Source: SHLQ01 sp964196045 (GTDB lineage: Bacteria > Actinomycetota > Acidimicrobiia > Acidimicrobiales > SHLQ01). From it: a stretch of DNA of 18,115 nucleotides. Below are positions 1 through 7,854 of the stretch, piece by piece. How positions within the stretch are numbered: the first letter of the stretch is position 1; the number at the start of each line of letters is the position of its first letter. Made by a program: the position numbers and the translations under genes. Where the stretch lies: contig CAXMRH010000275.1 of assembly GCA_964196045.1 (NCBI GenBank), positions 1 to 18,115 on the forward strand, in the 5' to 3' direction. The notes beneath the pieces were generated by a model. It searched no databases, had not been told where the DNA came from, and saw only the letters and a program-made list of their open reading frames with translations.

Positions 1-902
1 TTCGGTGAAGACTTCTCGGCGGGCGTGGTGTACACGTCCGAGCGCGCCCACCACTCGGTCGAAAAGGCGGCGCTAATCGCCGGCATCGCATCCAATCGCG
101 TTCGGATGATCCCCACCGACACCTCCCTGCGCCTCGACTGCGATGCCCTTGCGCACGCGCTCGACGAAGACAAGGCGGCCGGACTTCGACCGATGTTGCT
201 CGTCGCCACGGCGGGCACGACCGACACCGGCGCCATCGATCCGCTCGAGGAGTGCGCCCGCCTAGCGCGGCAGAGTGACTGCTGGTTCCATGTAGACGCT
301 GCCTACGGCGGCTTCTTCCAGATGACAGAGCGAGGCCGTGATCTATTGCGGGGCATCGAGCTCGCCGACTCGATCACCGTCGACGCCCACAAATCCCTGT
401 TCTTGCCGTTCGGAATCGGTGGCTTGATCGTGCGCGATACGCAGGCACTCATCGCTGCTCACGAAGGCCACGGAAGTTACATGCAAGACGTTGCCAGCGA
501 CTCGCTGCCGCAGTACTACGCGATGGGCCCGGAGCTCACCCGCCCAAACCGCGGTCTACAGATGTGGCTGCCGCTCCACGTGCGCGGCGTCGACGCATTC
601 CCGCTGACCTCGACCGCATGCTCGACCTCGCGGACGCCACTGCTGAGGCGCTGAGCAAGATCCCTGGTATCACGATCGTGACCGCCGGGCCGCTGTCGAT
701 CGTGACCTTCGCTGCAGCTGGCGGAGAGGCCGCCACGCGCCAGATCCTCGAATACCTCAACACATCTGGCGACGTACATGTTTCGAGCACCATGCTCGAC
801 GAACAATTCGTGATTCGTGCCGCATTCCTCAGCCAACGCACCAGCTCTTCCATTGCGCAACGTTTGACGGAGCTTGTCGCCGAGGCTGCGGCAAATATGT
901 AA
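1..902 (+). pseudogene. PLP-dependent group II decarboxylase (AADC/GAD type), 5'-truncated by window edge and frameshifted
   Basis: The reading frame is open from base 1, so the true start lies upstream. It encodes the C-terminal two thirds of a pyridoxal-phosphate decarboxylase of the aromatic-amino-acid/glutamate decarboxylase family, which removes CO2 from amino acids in the cytoplasm. Visible family signatures are HVDAAYGG (PLP-binding Asp at 295-297), DAHKS with the Schiff-base lysine codon at 391-393, and RGLQMWLPLHVRGVDAF near 550-600. At about 600-606 the frame breaks: the homologous continuation (ADLDRMLDLADATAEALSKI) is read from 603 in the -1 frame and runs to the TAA at 900-902. 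The original frame would end at 654 with an unrelated tail. One missing base is enough to explain this, so it is either a pseudogene or a consensus error. Substrate cannot be told from the fragment. Confidence 0.85.
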
Positions 903-941
903 TTGCCGTCCGCTCCACGGCGAAGCTGCGAGACTGGCCGA

Positions 942-1625
942 ATGTCGAACGAGCACAGCGAACATCATCACCACGGTCATGAGAACGACCAGGGGATCAA
1001 GGGCGCGCTGCGTTACCTTCGCCGCCTGCCGGAGATGTGGCGATCACCCATCAACGACGCCATCATCGATCTGGTCGACCCCCAAGCAGGCGAACGGGTG
1101 GTCGACATCGGTGCGGGCATGGGCGCTGGAGCCATGCCCGCAGCGGCAACGGGTGCCCACGTTCTCGCCGTCGAACCCACACCATTCGTACGTCGCGCTC
1201 TCCGCATGCGCTGCATCTTCAGCCGCCGCCGGGCATATGTAGAGGTCGTCGATGGGGCGGCAGAGCGAATCCCCGTCACTGATCGAAGTATCGATGCGAT
1301 CTGGGCGGTCAACACGATGCATCACTGGATTGATGTCGAGCGCAGTGTCGCCGAGATCACCCGTGTCTTAAAACCAGGCGGCCGACTTCTGCTGGTCGAC
1401 GAACTGTTTAACGACCCATCACATCCCGACTACGAACGTTTCGGCGCGGAGCATGGTCCCGAACACCATGGATTCACCATGGTCGAGGCCGATCAGATGG
1501 GATCCTTCCTCCGTGCGGCCGGCCTCACCGACGTCGATACATCGGATCTTCGCATCGCCAGCCGGCCGGTGATTCGTGTCACGGCGCATGGTGCGGCGGG
1601 ACCGCAAACCCCTGATGCCGTTTGA
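942..1625 (+). CDS. Class I SAM-dependent methyltransferase with His-rich N-terminus
   Basis: This 227-aa protein has a Methyltransf_11-like Rossmann core. Motif I is VVDIGAGMG at residues 53-61, an acidic residue follows strand 2 (AVEPT, 76-80), DAIWAVNTMHHW lies at 118-129, and VLKPGGRLLLVDE at 142-154 is the usual post-motif III segment. It should transfer a methyl group from S-adenosylmethionine to a small molecule in the cytoplasm; the substrate is unknown. Residues 5-13 contain six histidines (EHSEHHHHGHE), a likely metal-binding tail. The ATG at 942 is preferred over an in-frame TTG at 903, which sits directly on the preceding stop and would add 13 unconserved residues; neither has a strong Shine-Dalgarno. 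It lies 39 bp after the decarboxylase remnant on the same strand and converges on the stress-protein gene. Confidence 0.85.
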   Translation: MSNEHSEHHHHGHENDQGIKGALRYLRRLPEMWRSPINDAIIDLVDPQAGERVVDIGAGMGAGAMPAAATGAHVLAVEPTPFVRRALRMRCIFSRRRAYVEVVDGAAERIPVTDRSIDAIWAVNTMHHWIDVERSVAEITRVLKPGGRLLLVDELFNDPSHPDYERFGAEHGPEHHGFTMVEADQMGSFLRAAGLTDVDTSDLRIASRPVIRVTAHGAAGPQTPDAV

Positions 1626-1660
1626 TTTCCATCGCAACCGAGGACGTCAGTTGTTCTGCG

Positions 1661-2146
1661 TCACGTCGGAGAGTTGGGCGACGCTGTCGCTTCATCTCGA
1701 ACGGGGACAATGAGAACAGGAACCTCGGCGCCTCGGGCAATCTTTTCGGCGACACTTCCGAGCATCCATCGAGTCATCCCCGAGCGGCCGTGGCTGGCGA
1801 GCACGATCAGATCAACCGCTTCACTGGACGCCGTTTCGAGGATCGCTTCGGCTGGAGAAGCCTGGTAACGCACCACGGCTGATGTCGTCGCCCCGGGAGC
1901 GTAGGCGAGGATGAGTCTCTGTATTGCAGCCTCGACCGCTTTTTGAACCGTGTCGGTTGCTCGAGCCGTGGAGACGTGGTCGGCTGCGGCGAGCGCTTCG
2001 AGAGTTTCGCGTTCGGGAACGTGCATGTTGGTCATGACGACCAGTTCGGCGCCCGTGGTCTCTGCCATCATCGCGGCGTAGGCCATCCCGACCTCAGATC
2101 GCTCCGAGAGATCGACTGGTACAAGAATCTTATTCGGTTGTTTCAT
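1661..2146 (-). CDS. Universal stress protein (UspA family)
   Basis: This 161-aa single-domain protein fits the Usp fold. It begins with the typical strand KILVPVDLSERSE (residues 6-18) and carries the ATP-loop pattern ASHG-x9-GS near the C-terminus (LASHGRSGMTRW then MLGS), followed by PVLIVPV. The first glycine of the canonical G-x2-G-x9-G(S/T) motif is alanine here, a common variant, so ATP binding is likely. Usp proteins are cytoplasmic and respond to stress, hypoxia or growth arrest. An AAGGG about 9 nt before the ATG supports the start. The gene converges with the methyltransferase and diverges from the selenoprotein gene, with about 125 bp between the two starts; a shared stress response is possible but is only inference. 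Confidence 0.93.
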   Translation of the reverse strand: MKQPNKILVPVDLSERSEVGMAYAAMMAETTGAELVVMTNMHVPERETLEALAAADHVSTARATDTVQKAVEAAIQRLILAYAPGATTSAVVRYQASPAEAILETASSEAVDLIVLASHGRSGMTRWMLGSVAEKIARGAEVPVLIVPVRDEATASPNSPT

Positions 2147-2271
2147 CGATGAAGCCCTTCGTCACGTTTCACAATCGCTGCTCTTCGAAGACTATTGATC
2201 TGGTCGCCGGCAGAGCAGGGCAGATGGTCCTTATCCTCACATCCATTAGATAGAGCGCTGAGGAGATGGAC

Positions 2272-3342
2272 ATGTACGAGACAGAGCTGCCGATCCGCGA
2301 CGACTTGATAGCCGCTCAGGAGGCCACCGTCGACGGTTGGTCTCGTCCTGGCACTTGGTGGACAGGTGAGGAGCGTCTCGCAATCGTCGCCGAGGTCCGA
2401 CGAGCTCGTGACGCTGAGGAGATCCCGCCGCCGTGGGTGCGCGCATCGGAGGTCGAGGGGGCGGTTGCGCAAGATCATCTGCTTCCCGCTGCAGCCATCG
2501 ACGCGATCTGGCGATTGACCAACCACCCGGGAACTCTGACGGCCGATTGGTGCGAGAAGGTCCTTGGCGGCTTCGGTGACCACTCGGCTGCGCTCAATCC
2601 CTTGCAGTACACCGAGCTCGTAGGGCTCGTCGCCCAGGCGAACTGCATCGACCGATTCGCAGACGCCCTGTCCCTCGACCGACCTACGCTTCCCGAGCCA
2701 GTCCAAGGTGACCCGAGTCGCTCCGTACCCGACGGCGTTGCCATGCGCGACCACTGGGTGCCGACTGTTGAGAGCGAGGTTAGAGAGGTCGTCAAGGCGC
2801 TGAGTGGCGTGCCCGCCGAGAAGGCCGCGTCGCTCAAGTTGGCCGCTGCCCACTACCTCCCAGTCGCCCAGCTGTACGACCTGACGGCTGACCGAAACGC
2901 CCTCACCCGCATGCAGGTTGAGCTCGTGGCCGCGCGTACGTCGAAACTGAACGAGTGTTTCTATTGAACGACTAGCCATTCGATGCTGCTCAGTTTGAGC
3001 GGCCTCAGCCAAGATGCCCAAGTGTCGTTCGACGTCGTTGTCGGCACGGGCAACGGCGACGGCGGTGTACCCCACGGGCAGTTGCTGGCCCGCCTTGCGG
3101 AAGCCATGTGGGAGGGCCACCAGTCGACCCTCGCCGCAATCCGCGACGAGGTCACCTCAGCGATGGGCGGGGATGCTCTTGTGGACGCGATCGCGGTGAG
3201 CGCGAACTTCCACATGATGACTCGAATAGCCGACGGCACTGGCACCCCAATTGAACGGGGAGGGATGGACCTGACCGCCGAGGTCAGGGCCCAAATCGAC
3301 GTCGACGATATGGTCAGCCGCCGCCAGACCGACCCAGGCTGA
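2272..3342 (+). CDS. AhpD-like (CMD-family) peroxidase-type selenoprotein, in-frame UGA = Sec232
   Basis: The frame is continuous from ATG 2272 to TGA 3340-3342 except for one UGA at 2965-2967. Reading that UGA as selenocysteine gives 356 aa. AhpD enzymes are thiol-dependent peroxidase/reductases with an E-x11-C-x2-C-x3-H centre (E118, C130, C133, H137 in mycobacterial AhpD). Here E217, C229, the UGA at 232 and H236 reproduce that spacing exactly (NECFY, UGA, TTSH), so UGA replaces the resolving/attacking cysteine to make CxxU. Residues both before (LPVAQLYDLTADRNALTRMQ) and after (SMLLSLSGLS) belong to one domain. Residues about 75-135 look like a second, Cys-poor CMD-type half. ATG 2272 is chosen over ATG 2266 because AGGAG at 2261-2265 is 6 nt from it. 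A SECIS-like hairpin follows the UGA. Expected role: hydroperoxide or disulfide redox chemistry; the partner is unknown. Conventional gene calling would split it at 2967. Confidence 0.88.
2982..3006 (+). promoter_or_regulatory. Bacterial SECIS-like hairpin downstream of UGA 2965-2967
   Basis: GCTGCTC (2985-2991) pairs with GAGCGGC (2997-3003): seven consecutive base pairs with one G-U wobble, closing a 5-nt loop AGTTT (2992-2996). Below a single U/C mismatch, G2982-C3006 and A2983-U3005 extend the helix. The loop has G in second position followed by U, and 24 nt separate the UGA from the loop. These match the bacterial SECIS rules: an apical loop of 3-14 nt with a G in the first two positions, 16-37 nt after the UGA. 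The element lies within the coding frame, as expected in bacteria, and would recruit SelB. Confidence 0.78.
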
Positions 3343-3350
3343 ACCGAGTG

Positions 3351-4388
3351 CTACGCGTTTGACTGGATTCCTTCCTGCTGTCCTCCAAAGTCAGTCGAAT
3401 AGTTGCGATCGATGTACCAGCACACATATTCCATCATGGTGACCGGCTCGTATTTCGGTGGATTGTCGGGGTCGGTACACGTATCCAACGTGTCAGCGAC
3501 GGTGTCGGGCGCTGGGTTGAAGAACGTCGCCATCGAGTATCGATCGCTAGCGGGGGGAACGACGCGGTGCGGCGAGGCGATGAACCGATCATTGGTCCAA
3601 CGATTCAGGAACTCTCCGGTGTTGACCACGATTGCGTCGGCAACTGGATCGGCGGGCAACCAATTGCCACTACGGGTCAAGACCTGCAATCCAGAAACCT
3701 CGGACATCGGCAAGAGCGTCAGAAAGCTGTGATCGCTGTGGGGTGAAATGCCGAATTGATTCTCTTCCGGTTCGACCGCCGGATAATGCGAGTTGCGCGT
3801 CCACATGATCGGTTCGTCGAAATACCGGTCGAAGAAATCGCGGGGCTTCTCGAGCGCCAACGCGTACAGAGGAACCATCTTGCGGCCGAGCGCAGCAATG
3901 GCCATCTGGAACTCCACGATCGCGTCGCGGAACCCGGGCAGGTTCTCTGGCCATGGGTTTGGGCCGACAAAGCGAAGACCCTGTTCCAGATAGGGGTGAT
4001 CTGCCGGACGTTCGAGCGCGAGGACGAGTGTCTCGTTCAAGTCCTGCTTCGTGTTTTCGTTGATCTTGGAGGTCACGTAGATAGTCGATTTCGGGGCAAC
4101 ATATCCAACTGACTTGTCCCCGAACTTCAGCTTGAGCTTCTCTTCGGGCGAGCGGGCAAAGAACTGTTCGAGCGCGGAGTATGCGTTGTCCATGAGCTCG
4201 CGTGAGACGCCATGATTCACGATCACGTAGAACCCGATGGTCTCCTGAATGAACCGTATGTTCTCCGCGAGCGCCTCAGCAGCGCCAGGCGCGCCAGCGA
4301 GATATGGCCCGACATCGAGAATTGGAATCTCCTCGAACTCGTCCAGGCGCCCGATTGTGCGATAGTCGAATATCTTCGGATTTCCCAT
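3351..4388 (-). CDS. Fe(II)/2-oxoglutarate-dependent oxygenase, isopenicillin-N-synthase-like family
   Basis: This 345-aa protein has the two-part architecture of the IPNS/2OG-FeII_Oxy family: a DIOX_N-type N-terminus (IPILDVGPYL at 21-30, GFYVIVNHGVS at 52-62) and a C-terminal jelly roll. The iron ligands are visible as H217 and D219 (SPHSDHSF) and H274 (ASPHRV), and the 2-oxoglutarate clamp as R283-x-S285 (DRYSMATFF). Such enzymes hydroxylate, desaturate or cyclise small molecules in the cytoplasm with O2 and 2-oxoglutarate; the substrate is not deducible. GGGAGA about 6 nt upstream supports the start. It lies 57 bp downstream of a TetR gene on the same strand, probably in one transcription unit, and its stop is 8 bp from the convergent selenoprotein stop. 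Confidence 0.92.
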   Translation of the reverse strand: MGNPKIFDYRTIGRLDEFEEIPILDVGPYLAGAPGAAEALAENIRFIQETIGFYVIVNHGVSRELMDNAYSALEQFFARSPEEKLKLKFGDKSVGYVAPKSTIYVTSKINENTKQDLNETLVLALERPADHPYLEQGLRFVGPNPWPENLPGFRDAIVEFQMAIAALGRKMVPLYALALEKPRDFFDRYFDEPIMWTRNSHYPAVEPEENQFGISPHSDHSFLTLLPMSEVSGLQVLTRSGNWLPADPVADAIVVNTGEFLNRWTNDRFIASPHRVVPPASDRYSMATFFNPAPDTVADTLDTCTDPDNPPKYEPVTMMEYVCWYIDRNYSTDFGGQQEGIQSNA

Positions 4389-4445
4389 GAGATTCTCCCA
4401 ATGTTCGTAGTTGGCCGTCTGTCAGTCGAAATGTGAGGACGCTTG

Positions 4446-5111
4446 TCAAGAAGCTCCATCCGGTTGCAGCCCCGCTGACAGGGCGCCATCCAATGTCCGG
4501 TCGACAACATCGGCGATGAAGGCCTCGAAGTTCGCCTCGACCTTGCTCTCGTAGATGAACTTGCGGACGAAGTAGTAATAGACCGTCGCATGAATGTGCC
4601 ATGCGGATTCGAGTTCCCGTGTCGTGAGCGGCGACTCCGCCATTGTCGGCGCGCCGGCGGCAGCTCGAATTTCTGCGCAGAGCGGGGCCAACAGTTGGCC
4701 TTCGAGCAGATCGATGTAACGCCGGTTGAGATCTTCCCCGGCGAGAGCAGCGAACATGTAGATGCGAATCCACTCGTATGTGAGCGCGTCGTTCGCGTAG
4801 GCGGTGTAGAACTCGATCAGACGTTCGCGCAGCGGCAGCGACCGGTCGGTGATCAGTGTGCCCCACTCCGGTTTCCACCGGCCGACAAAGAGCTCTTCGT
4901 ACACGCGCTCGATCAGGAGTTGCTTGGTCGGGAAGTATCGGTACAGCAGCGGCTGAGTGACACCGAGCCGCTGCGCCAGTTCGCGGGTGTGCCCAGAGAA
5001 TCCAGCCTCAGCAAAGAACGTGATTGCGCCCTCAACGATGAGACGTTCGCGTTCACCCGGTGACAGGCGTTGACGGCGGTCGGTGGTTGTTTCGACCTTC
5101 TCCCCAGTCAT
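4446..5111 (-). CDS. TetR/AcrR-family transcriptional regulator
   Basis: This 221-aa protein has a TetR N-terminal domain: the first helix runs through RLIVEGAITFFAEAGFSG (24-40) and the helix-turn-helix covers about 40-61, ending in the family signature GVTQPLLYRYFPTKQLL. The remainder is a helical ligand-binding and dimerisation domain, unusually tyrosine-rich around YYYFVRKFIYES, consistent with an aromatic or hydrophobic effector (inference). It sits between two 2-oxoglutarate oxygenases: one downstream on the same strand, one divergent. A perfect 16-bp palindrome 39 bp ahead of its start is the obvious operator, implying autoregulation and control of the oxygenases. Confidence 0.93.
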   Translation of the reverse strand: MTGEKVETTTDRRQRLSPGERERLIVEGAITFFAEAGFSGHTRELAQRLGVTQPLLYRYFPTKQLLIERVYEELFVGRWKPEWGTLITDRSLPLRERLIEFYTAYANDALTYEWIRIYMFAALAGEDLNRRYIDLLEGQLLAPLCAEIRAAAGAPTMAESPLTTRELESAWHIHATVYYYFVRKFIYESKVEANFEAFIADVVDRTLDGALSAGLQPDGAS

Positions 5112-5150
5112 GGGTGCGCCCCGCTTCGTCGTCGCCGATGTTTCCGCTTA

Positions 5151-5166
5151 TTTATCGATCGATAAA
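5151..5166. promoter_or_regulatory. Perfect 16-bp palindrome, probable TetR operator
   Basis: TTTATCGATCGATAAA is identical to its reverse complement. It lies in the 297-bp divergent region between the TetR gene (start 5111) and the PhyH dioxygenase (start 5409). Length and symmetry suit a TetR dimer, and it is AT-rich at its ends in an otherwise GC-rich region. The rest of this intergenic stretch shows no gene-like reading frame. Assignment to this regulator is by position only. Confidence 0.6.
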
Positions 5167-5396
5167 CTAGCGCCAGTTCATCACACCGTCAACCTCGACG
5201 ATGGCGGCGGACTGAACACGCAAGGACATGAGTCGAGTCGGACAACACGGGTCCGACAGGACTGAATGCAATCGACCTTGTGGAAGTTGCGTATTCGCAG
5301 AGACGGGGCGCCAGAACTTCTGAGCTCGAGCGCCAGGTTTCGCTTCGACGGTCCGAATTCGATGACTCACTGGTTCTCCGGAGGTTCTGACACCCG

Positions 5397-5402
5397 TACG
5401 AT
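5397..5402 (+). promoter_or_regulatory. Possible -10 element for a leaderless PhyH transcript
   Basis: TACGAT fits the actinobacterial TAnnnT -10 pattern and ends 6 nt before ATG 5409, so transcription would begin at or next to the start codon. No Shine-Dalgarno is at normal distance (the only GGAGG is more than 20 nt upstream), which also suggests leaderless translation. No clear -35 is visible. Confidence 0.33.
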
Positions 5403-5408
5403 CCACTC

Positions 5409-6290
5409 ATGGCTTCTGAAGCACTCACTCCCGACGAGATCGACTCATATTGGGCCAGCGGTTACGCCTTCGTCGACAACGCGCTGACCCCAGAACAACT
5501 CCAGGCATTGGTCGCTGACTTCGACGAGTGGGTGGAGGAGAGTCGCCAGCACTCCGAGCCATACGGCGAGACGCTCGCCGATCGTCCGCGCTTCGACCTC
5601 GCACCCGATCACAGCCCTGAACACCCGGTGCTTCGCAGGGTTGCCTCACCAGTCGAGGTATCCAACGCCTATCTCGAAGTGATGCGCAACAACCGGGCCC
5701 TCGATGTTGTGACCCAGCTCATTGGCCCCAACATCGAATTCAACAACTCGAAGATCAACGCAAAGCAGCCCGGCTCTGCCACCGAGGTGAAGTACCACCA
5801 GGACTTCATGTTCCAGCCGCACACCAACGAAGACCTCATCACGGTCCTGTTCTTCCTCGATGACGTCACCTTGGAGAACGGGCCTCTGAACGTGGTTCCC
5901 GGCACCCATCGCTCTGAGTTATTCGATCACTGGCACGACGGCGTCTACACCGGCACCGTGAGCCCCGAGGTGGAGACAGCGCACGTCGCTGATGCAATTC
6001 CCATCTACGGATCTGCTGGCTCAGCGTGCCTGATGCACACCCGCCTGTTGCACGGCTCTGCGCCAAACAAGTCTGATCGACCTCGCACAATTTTCATCAG
6101 CGAGTACCGGGCCGAGGACTCGAAGCCCTTGCAGGTGAACCACATCCCAAGTCGTTATCAGAGCGAGGTCTTGCGTGGTGTGCGCACCAACCGCGTTCGT
6201 TGCTCCACCTACGAGATGGAATTTCCCGAAGTGCCAACCGGTGCATCGTTCTTCTCCCAGCAGGCCAAGGCTGGCGAAGTCGCGAGTTGA
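5409..6290 (+). CDS. Phytanoyl-CoA dioxygenase (PhyH)-family Fe(II)/2OG oxygenase
   Basis: This 293-aa protein matches the bacterial PhyH family. The metal triad is H130 and D132 (KYHQDFMF) and H215 (LLHGSAPN), with R226 in SDRPRTIF as the probable 2-oxoglutarate-binding arginine. GPLNVVPGTHRS (158-169) and the preceding FFLDDVTLENG are typical of the family strands. Members hydroxylate diverse small molecules, not only phytanoyl-CoA, in the cytoplasm; substrate is unknown. It is divergent from the TetR and IPNS-like oxygenase genes across a region holding a 16-bp palindrome, so co-regulation is likely. The ATG at 5409 lacks a close Shine-Dalgarno but the protein begins in typical fashion (LTPDEIDSYWASGYAFVDN). 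Confidence 0.92.
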   Translation: MASEALTPDEIDSYWASGYAFVDNALTPEQLQALVADFDEWVEESRQHSEPYGETLADRPRFDLAPDHSPEHPVLRRVASPVEVSNAYLEVMRNNRALDVVTQLIGPNIEFNNSKINAKQPGSATEVKYHQDFMFQPHTNEDLITVLFFLDDVTLENGPLNVVPGTHRSELFDHWHDGVYTGTVSPEVETAHVADAIPIYGSAGSACLMHTRLLHGSAPNKSDRPRTIFISEYRAEDSKPLQVNHIPSRYQSEVLRGVRTNRVRCSTYEMEFPEVPTGASFFSQQAKAGEVAS

Positions 6291-6313
6291 CCTGAGCGTG
6301 TGCCCTGCAGGTC
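6289..6313. terminator. Weak inverted repeat between convergent genes
   Basis: GACCTG (6289-6294) and CAGGTC (6308-6313) form a 6-bp stem with a 13-nt loop in the 55-bp gap between the PhyH stop and the convergent glycosyltransferase stop. There is no U tract. A terminator role is possible from position only. Confidence 0.22.
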
Positions 6314-6345
6314 GTTAACCAGCATGGCCCGGGAGCGTATGTCGC

Positions 6346-7770
6346 TCAGTCGGCCGCGAGCACGCTGTTGATCACCCGTAGCCAACGCATGAGATGTGTG
6401 TCTCCGAGGTGGTTCTCCAACGCTCGAGCGCGCGCACCCTCGGCAAGGCGTCGCTGCAGGTCGTCATCGTCGAGAATCTCACACAGTGCGGCACCGAATC
6501 CCTCGAGGTCGGTCGAGTCCTGAATCAACAATCCCGTCTCGCCGTCGATCACCTGGTGGACGATCCCTCCGACAGCGCTCGCCACCACGGGGGTGCCTTT
6601 CACAAGCGCCTCGGCGACCGTTAGGCCAAAGCCCTCGGCCGCGCTTTTCTGGGTGACGATGGTCGCGTGACGCTGAAGCGCGTTGACGATCGCCGCGTTC
6701 TCCCCCAGATCGTCCATCGGCAAGCACACCAACTGGACACGTTTGCGAACTTCGTGGGGCAACTGCCGCCAATGATTCCAACAGTCCTGGAGGACAAGGA
6801 CCCCTTCGGGATCGTCGGCGACCTCGGTCACGGCCGGCCCGGCGAGTACAAGTTCGACGTCGCGCCCAGCGCCGACATAGGAGGCGAATGCATCCATCAC
6901 ACCGATCATGTCCTTCATTACGTCCCAGCGCGAGACCTGCACGATCATCGGCGTTTCAGGCCCAGACGGCGGCCCCATTCGGACAATGTCGCACATCCGC
7001 TCCACCTTGCCCGGTAAACCGTCGGTATAGCCGAATGTCGTGTCCCCTCTGCGACCGGCGATCAGTCCGACATGGGTGAGGATTGCCTCGACCGTCTCGG
7101 GCGCCATGTACTGGTTCTTCGGCGAGAACGGGTCGATCGACGGCCAGATCGTCGTACAGAGATCGTCGGGAACCCAGTCGGGCGGGAAGCGGCGATCGGT
7201 GAAGACATAGTGGTCGACGAACGGTTCCAGGTACGGGCGGAGGAAGTCCCAGCCCAACCGGCTCTGCTGGTTCTGCTCCTCGATCCCGACATGGCAGCGC
7301 CAGACGACGCGACAGCCGAGCTTCTTCGCGTGCTCCGCGAGCCCGGCCGTCTGAGGGTCGTGCAAAATGACGATGTCGCCCGCACGAACGTAGGACGCTA
7401 AGTCGTCGCATTCGGGAGCCAGCGTCGACTCGTAGATCTCGTGCTCGCTCGGCCCGAGAGCGCCGCCGTCGCCGTCGCCGCCGTAGAGATGGTTGTGGAC
7501 CCGTTTGGTCACGTCGAAGAAGTCCGGCCGTCCAGCGATCACGAGCCAGGTGTTGTCGATGCCGATACCGCTGACGTATCCGAGCAGCACGTGCAGCATC
7601 TCGGCAACCCCGCCGCCGGCTGCGGTGGAATTGATATTGATGACAGTCCGCCCACGAAGCCGTTTGAGCGCTTCGGCGCCAGCGACCAACTCAAGGTCGT
7701 CAGCTCGCTTCGGCCCGACCACCTCGGCAAAGCTTCGCGGATCTCGACTTCGAACCTGAACAGTTTCCAT
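6346..7770 (-). CDS. treT: GT4-family glycosyltransferase, trehalose synthase (TreT)-like
   Basis: This 474-aa GT-B protein resembles TreT, which joins NDP-glucose and glucose to make trehalose. Seen in order: ININSTAAGGGVAEMLH (44-60), the Gly-rich acceptor-side loop typical of TreT; CRVVWRCHVGIEE (153-165); IWPSIDPFSPKN (208-219); the donor-domain entry VQVSRWDVMKD (278-288); and the GT4 signature E379-G-F-G-L-T-V-A-E387 followed by GTPVVASAVGGI. The frame stays open upstream to 8145, but that part overlaps the divergent glycosyltransferase gene and is not family-like, so ATG 7770 (METVQVRS) is chosen; ATG 7794 is an alternative, and neither has a strong Shine-Dalgarno. Trehalose synthesis would serve osmotic or desiccation protection. 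The symbol is by resemblance; another disaccharide product cannot be excluded. Confidence 0.82.
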   Translation of the reverse strand: METVQVRSRDPRSFAEVVGPKRADDLELVAGAEALKRLRGRTVININSTAAGGGVAEMLHVLLGYVSGIGIDNTWLVIAGRPDFFDVTKRVHNHLYGGDGDGGALGPSEHEIYESTLAPECDDLASYVRAGDIVILHDPQTAGLAEHAKKLGCRVVWRCHVGIEEQNQQSRLGWDFLRPYLEPFVDHYVFTDRRFPPDWVPDDLCTTIWPSIDPFSPKNQYMAPETVEAILTHVGLIAGRRGDTTFGYTDGLPGKVERMCDIVRMGPPSGPETPMIVQVSRWDVMKDMIGVMDAFASYVGAGRDVELVLAGPAVTEVADDPEGVLVLQDCWNHWRQLPHEVRKRVQLVCLPMDDLGENAAIVNALQRHATIVTQKSAAEGFGLTVAEALVKGTPVVASAVGGIVHQVIDGETGLLIQDSTDLEGFGAALCEILDDDDLQRRLAEGARARALENHLGDTHLMRWLRVINSVLAAD

Positions 7771-7854
7771 CACGCAAGTGTGGCCGATCCACATCGGCTC
7801 TGCGGCATCCCCGAACAACCCACGTGGCTGTGAATCAGGCTGAGGTGGCCAACG

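Noticed and set aside
2965..2967. Reading the UGA as a nonsense mutation or ordinary stop followed by a second gene at 2983
   Set aside because: The frame is unchanged across it, catalytic-site spacing is exact through it, the downstream ATG would start inside the active-site domain with no Shine-Dalgarno, and a SECIS-like hairpin is present. Still needs confirmation.
2143..3120. A 325-codon open frame antisense to the selenoprotein gene
   Set aside because: Its product lacks recognisable motifs and mirrors high-GC codon bias of the sense gene; the sense frame has clear CMD-family residues on both sides of the UGA.
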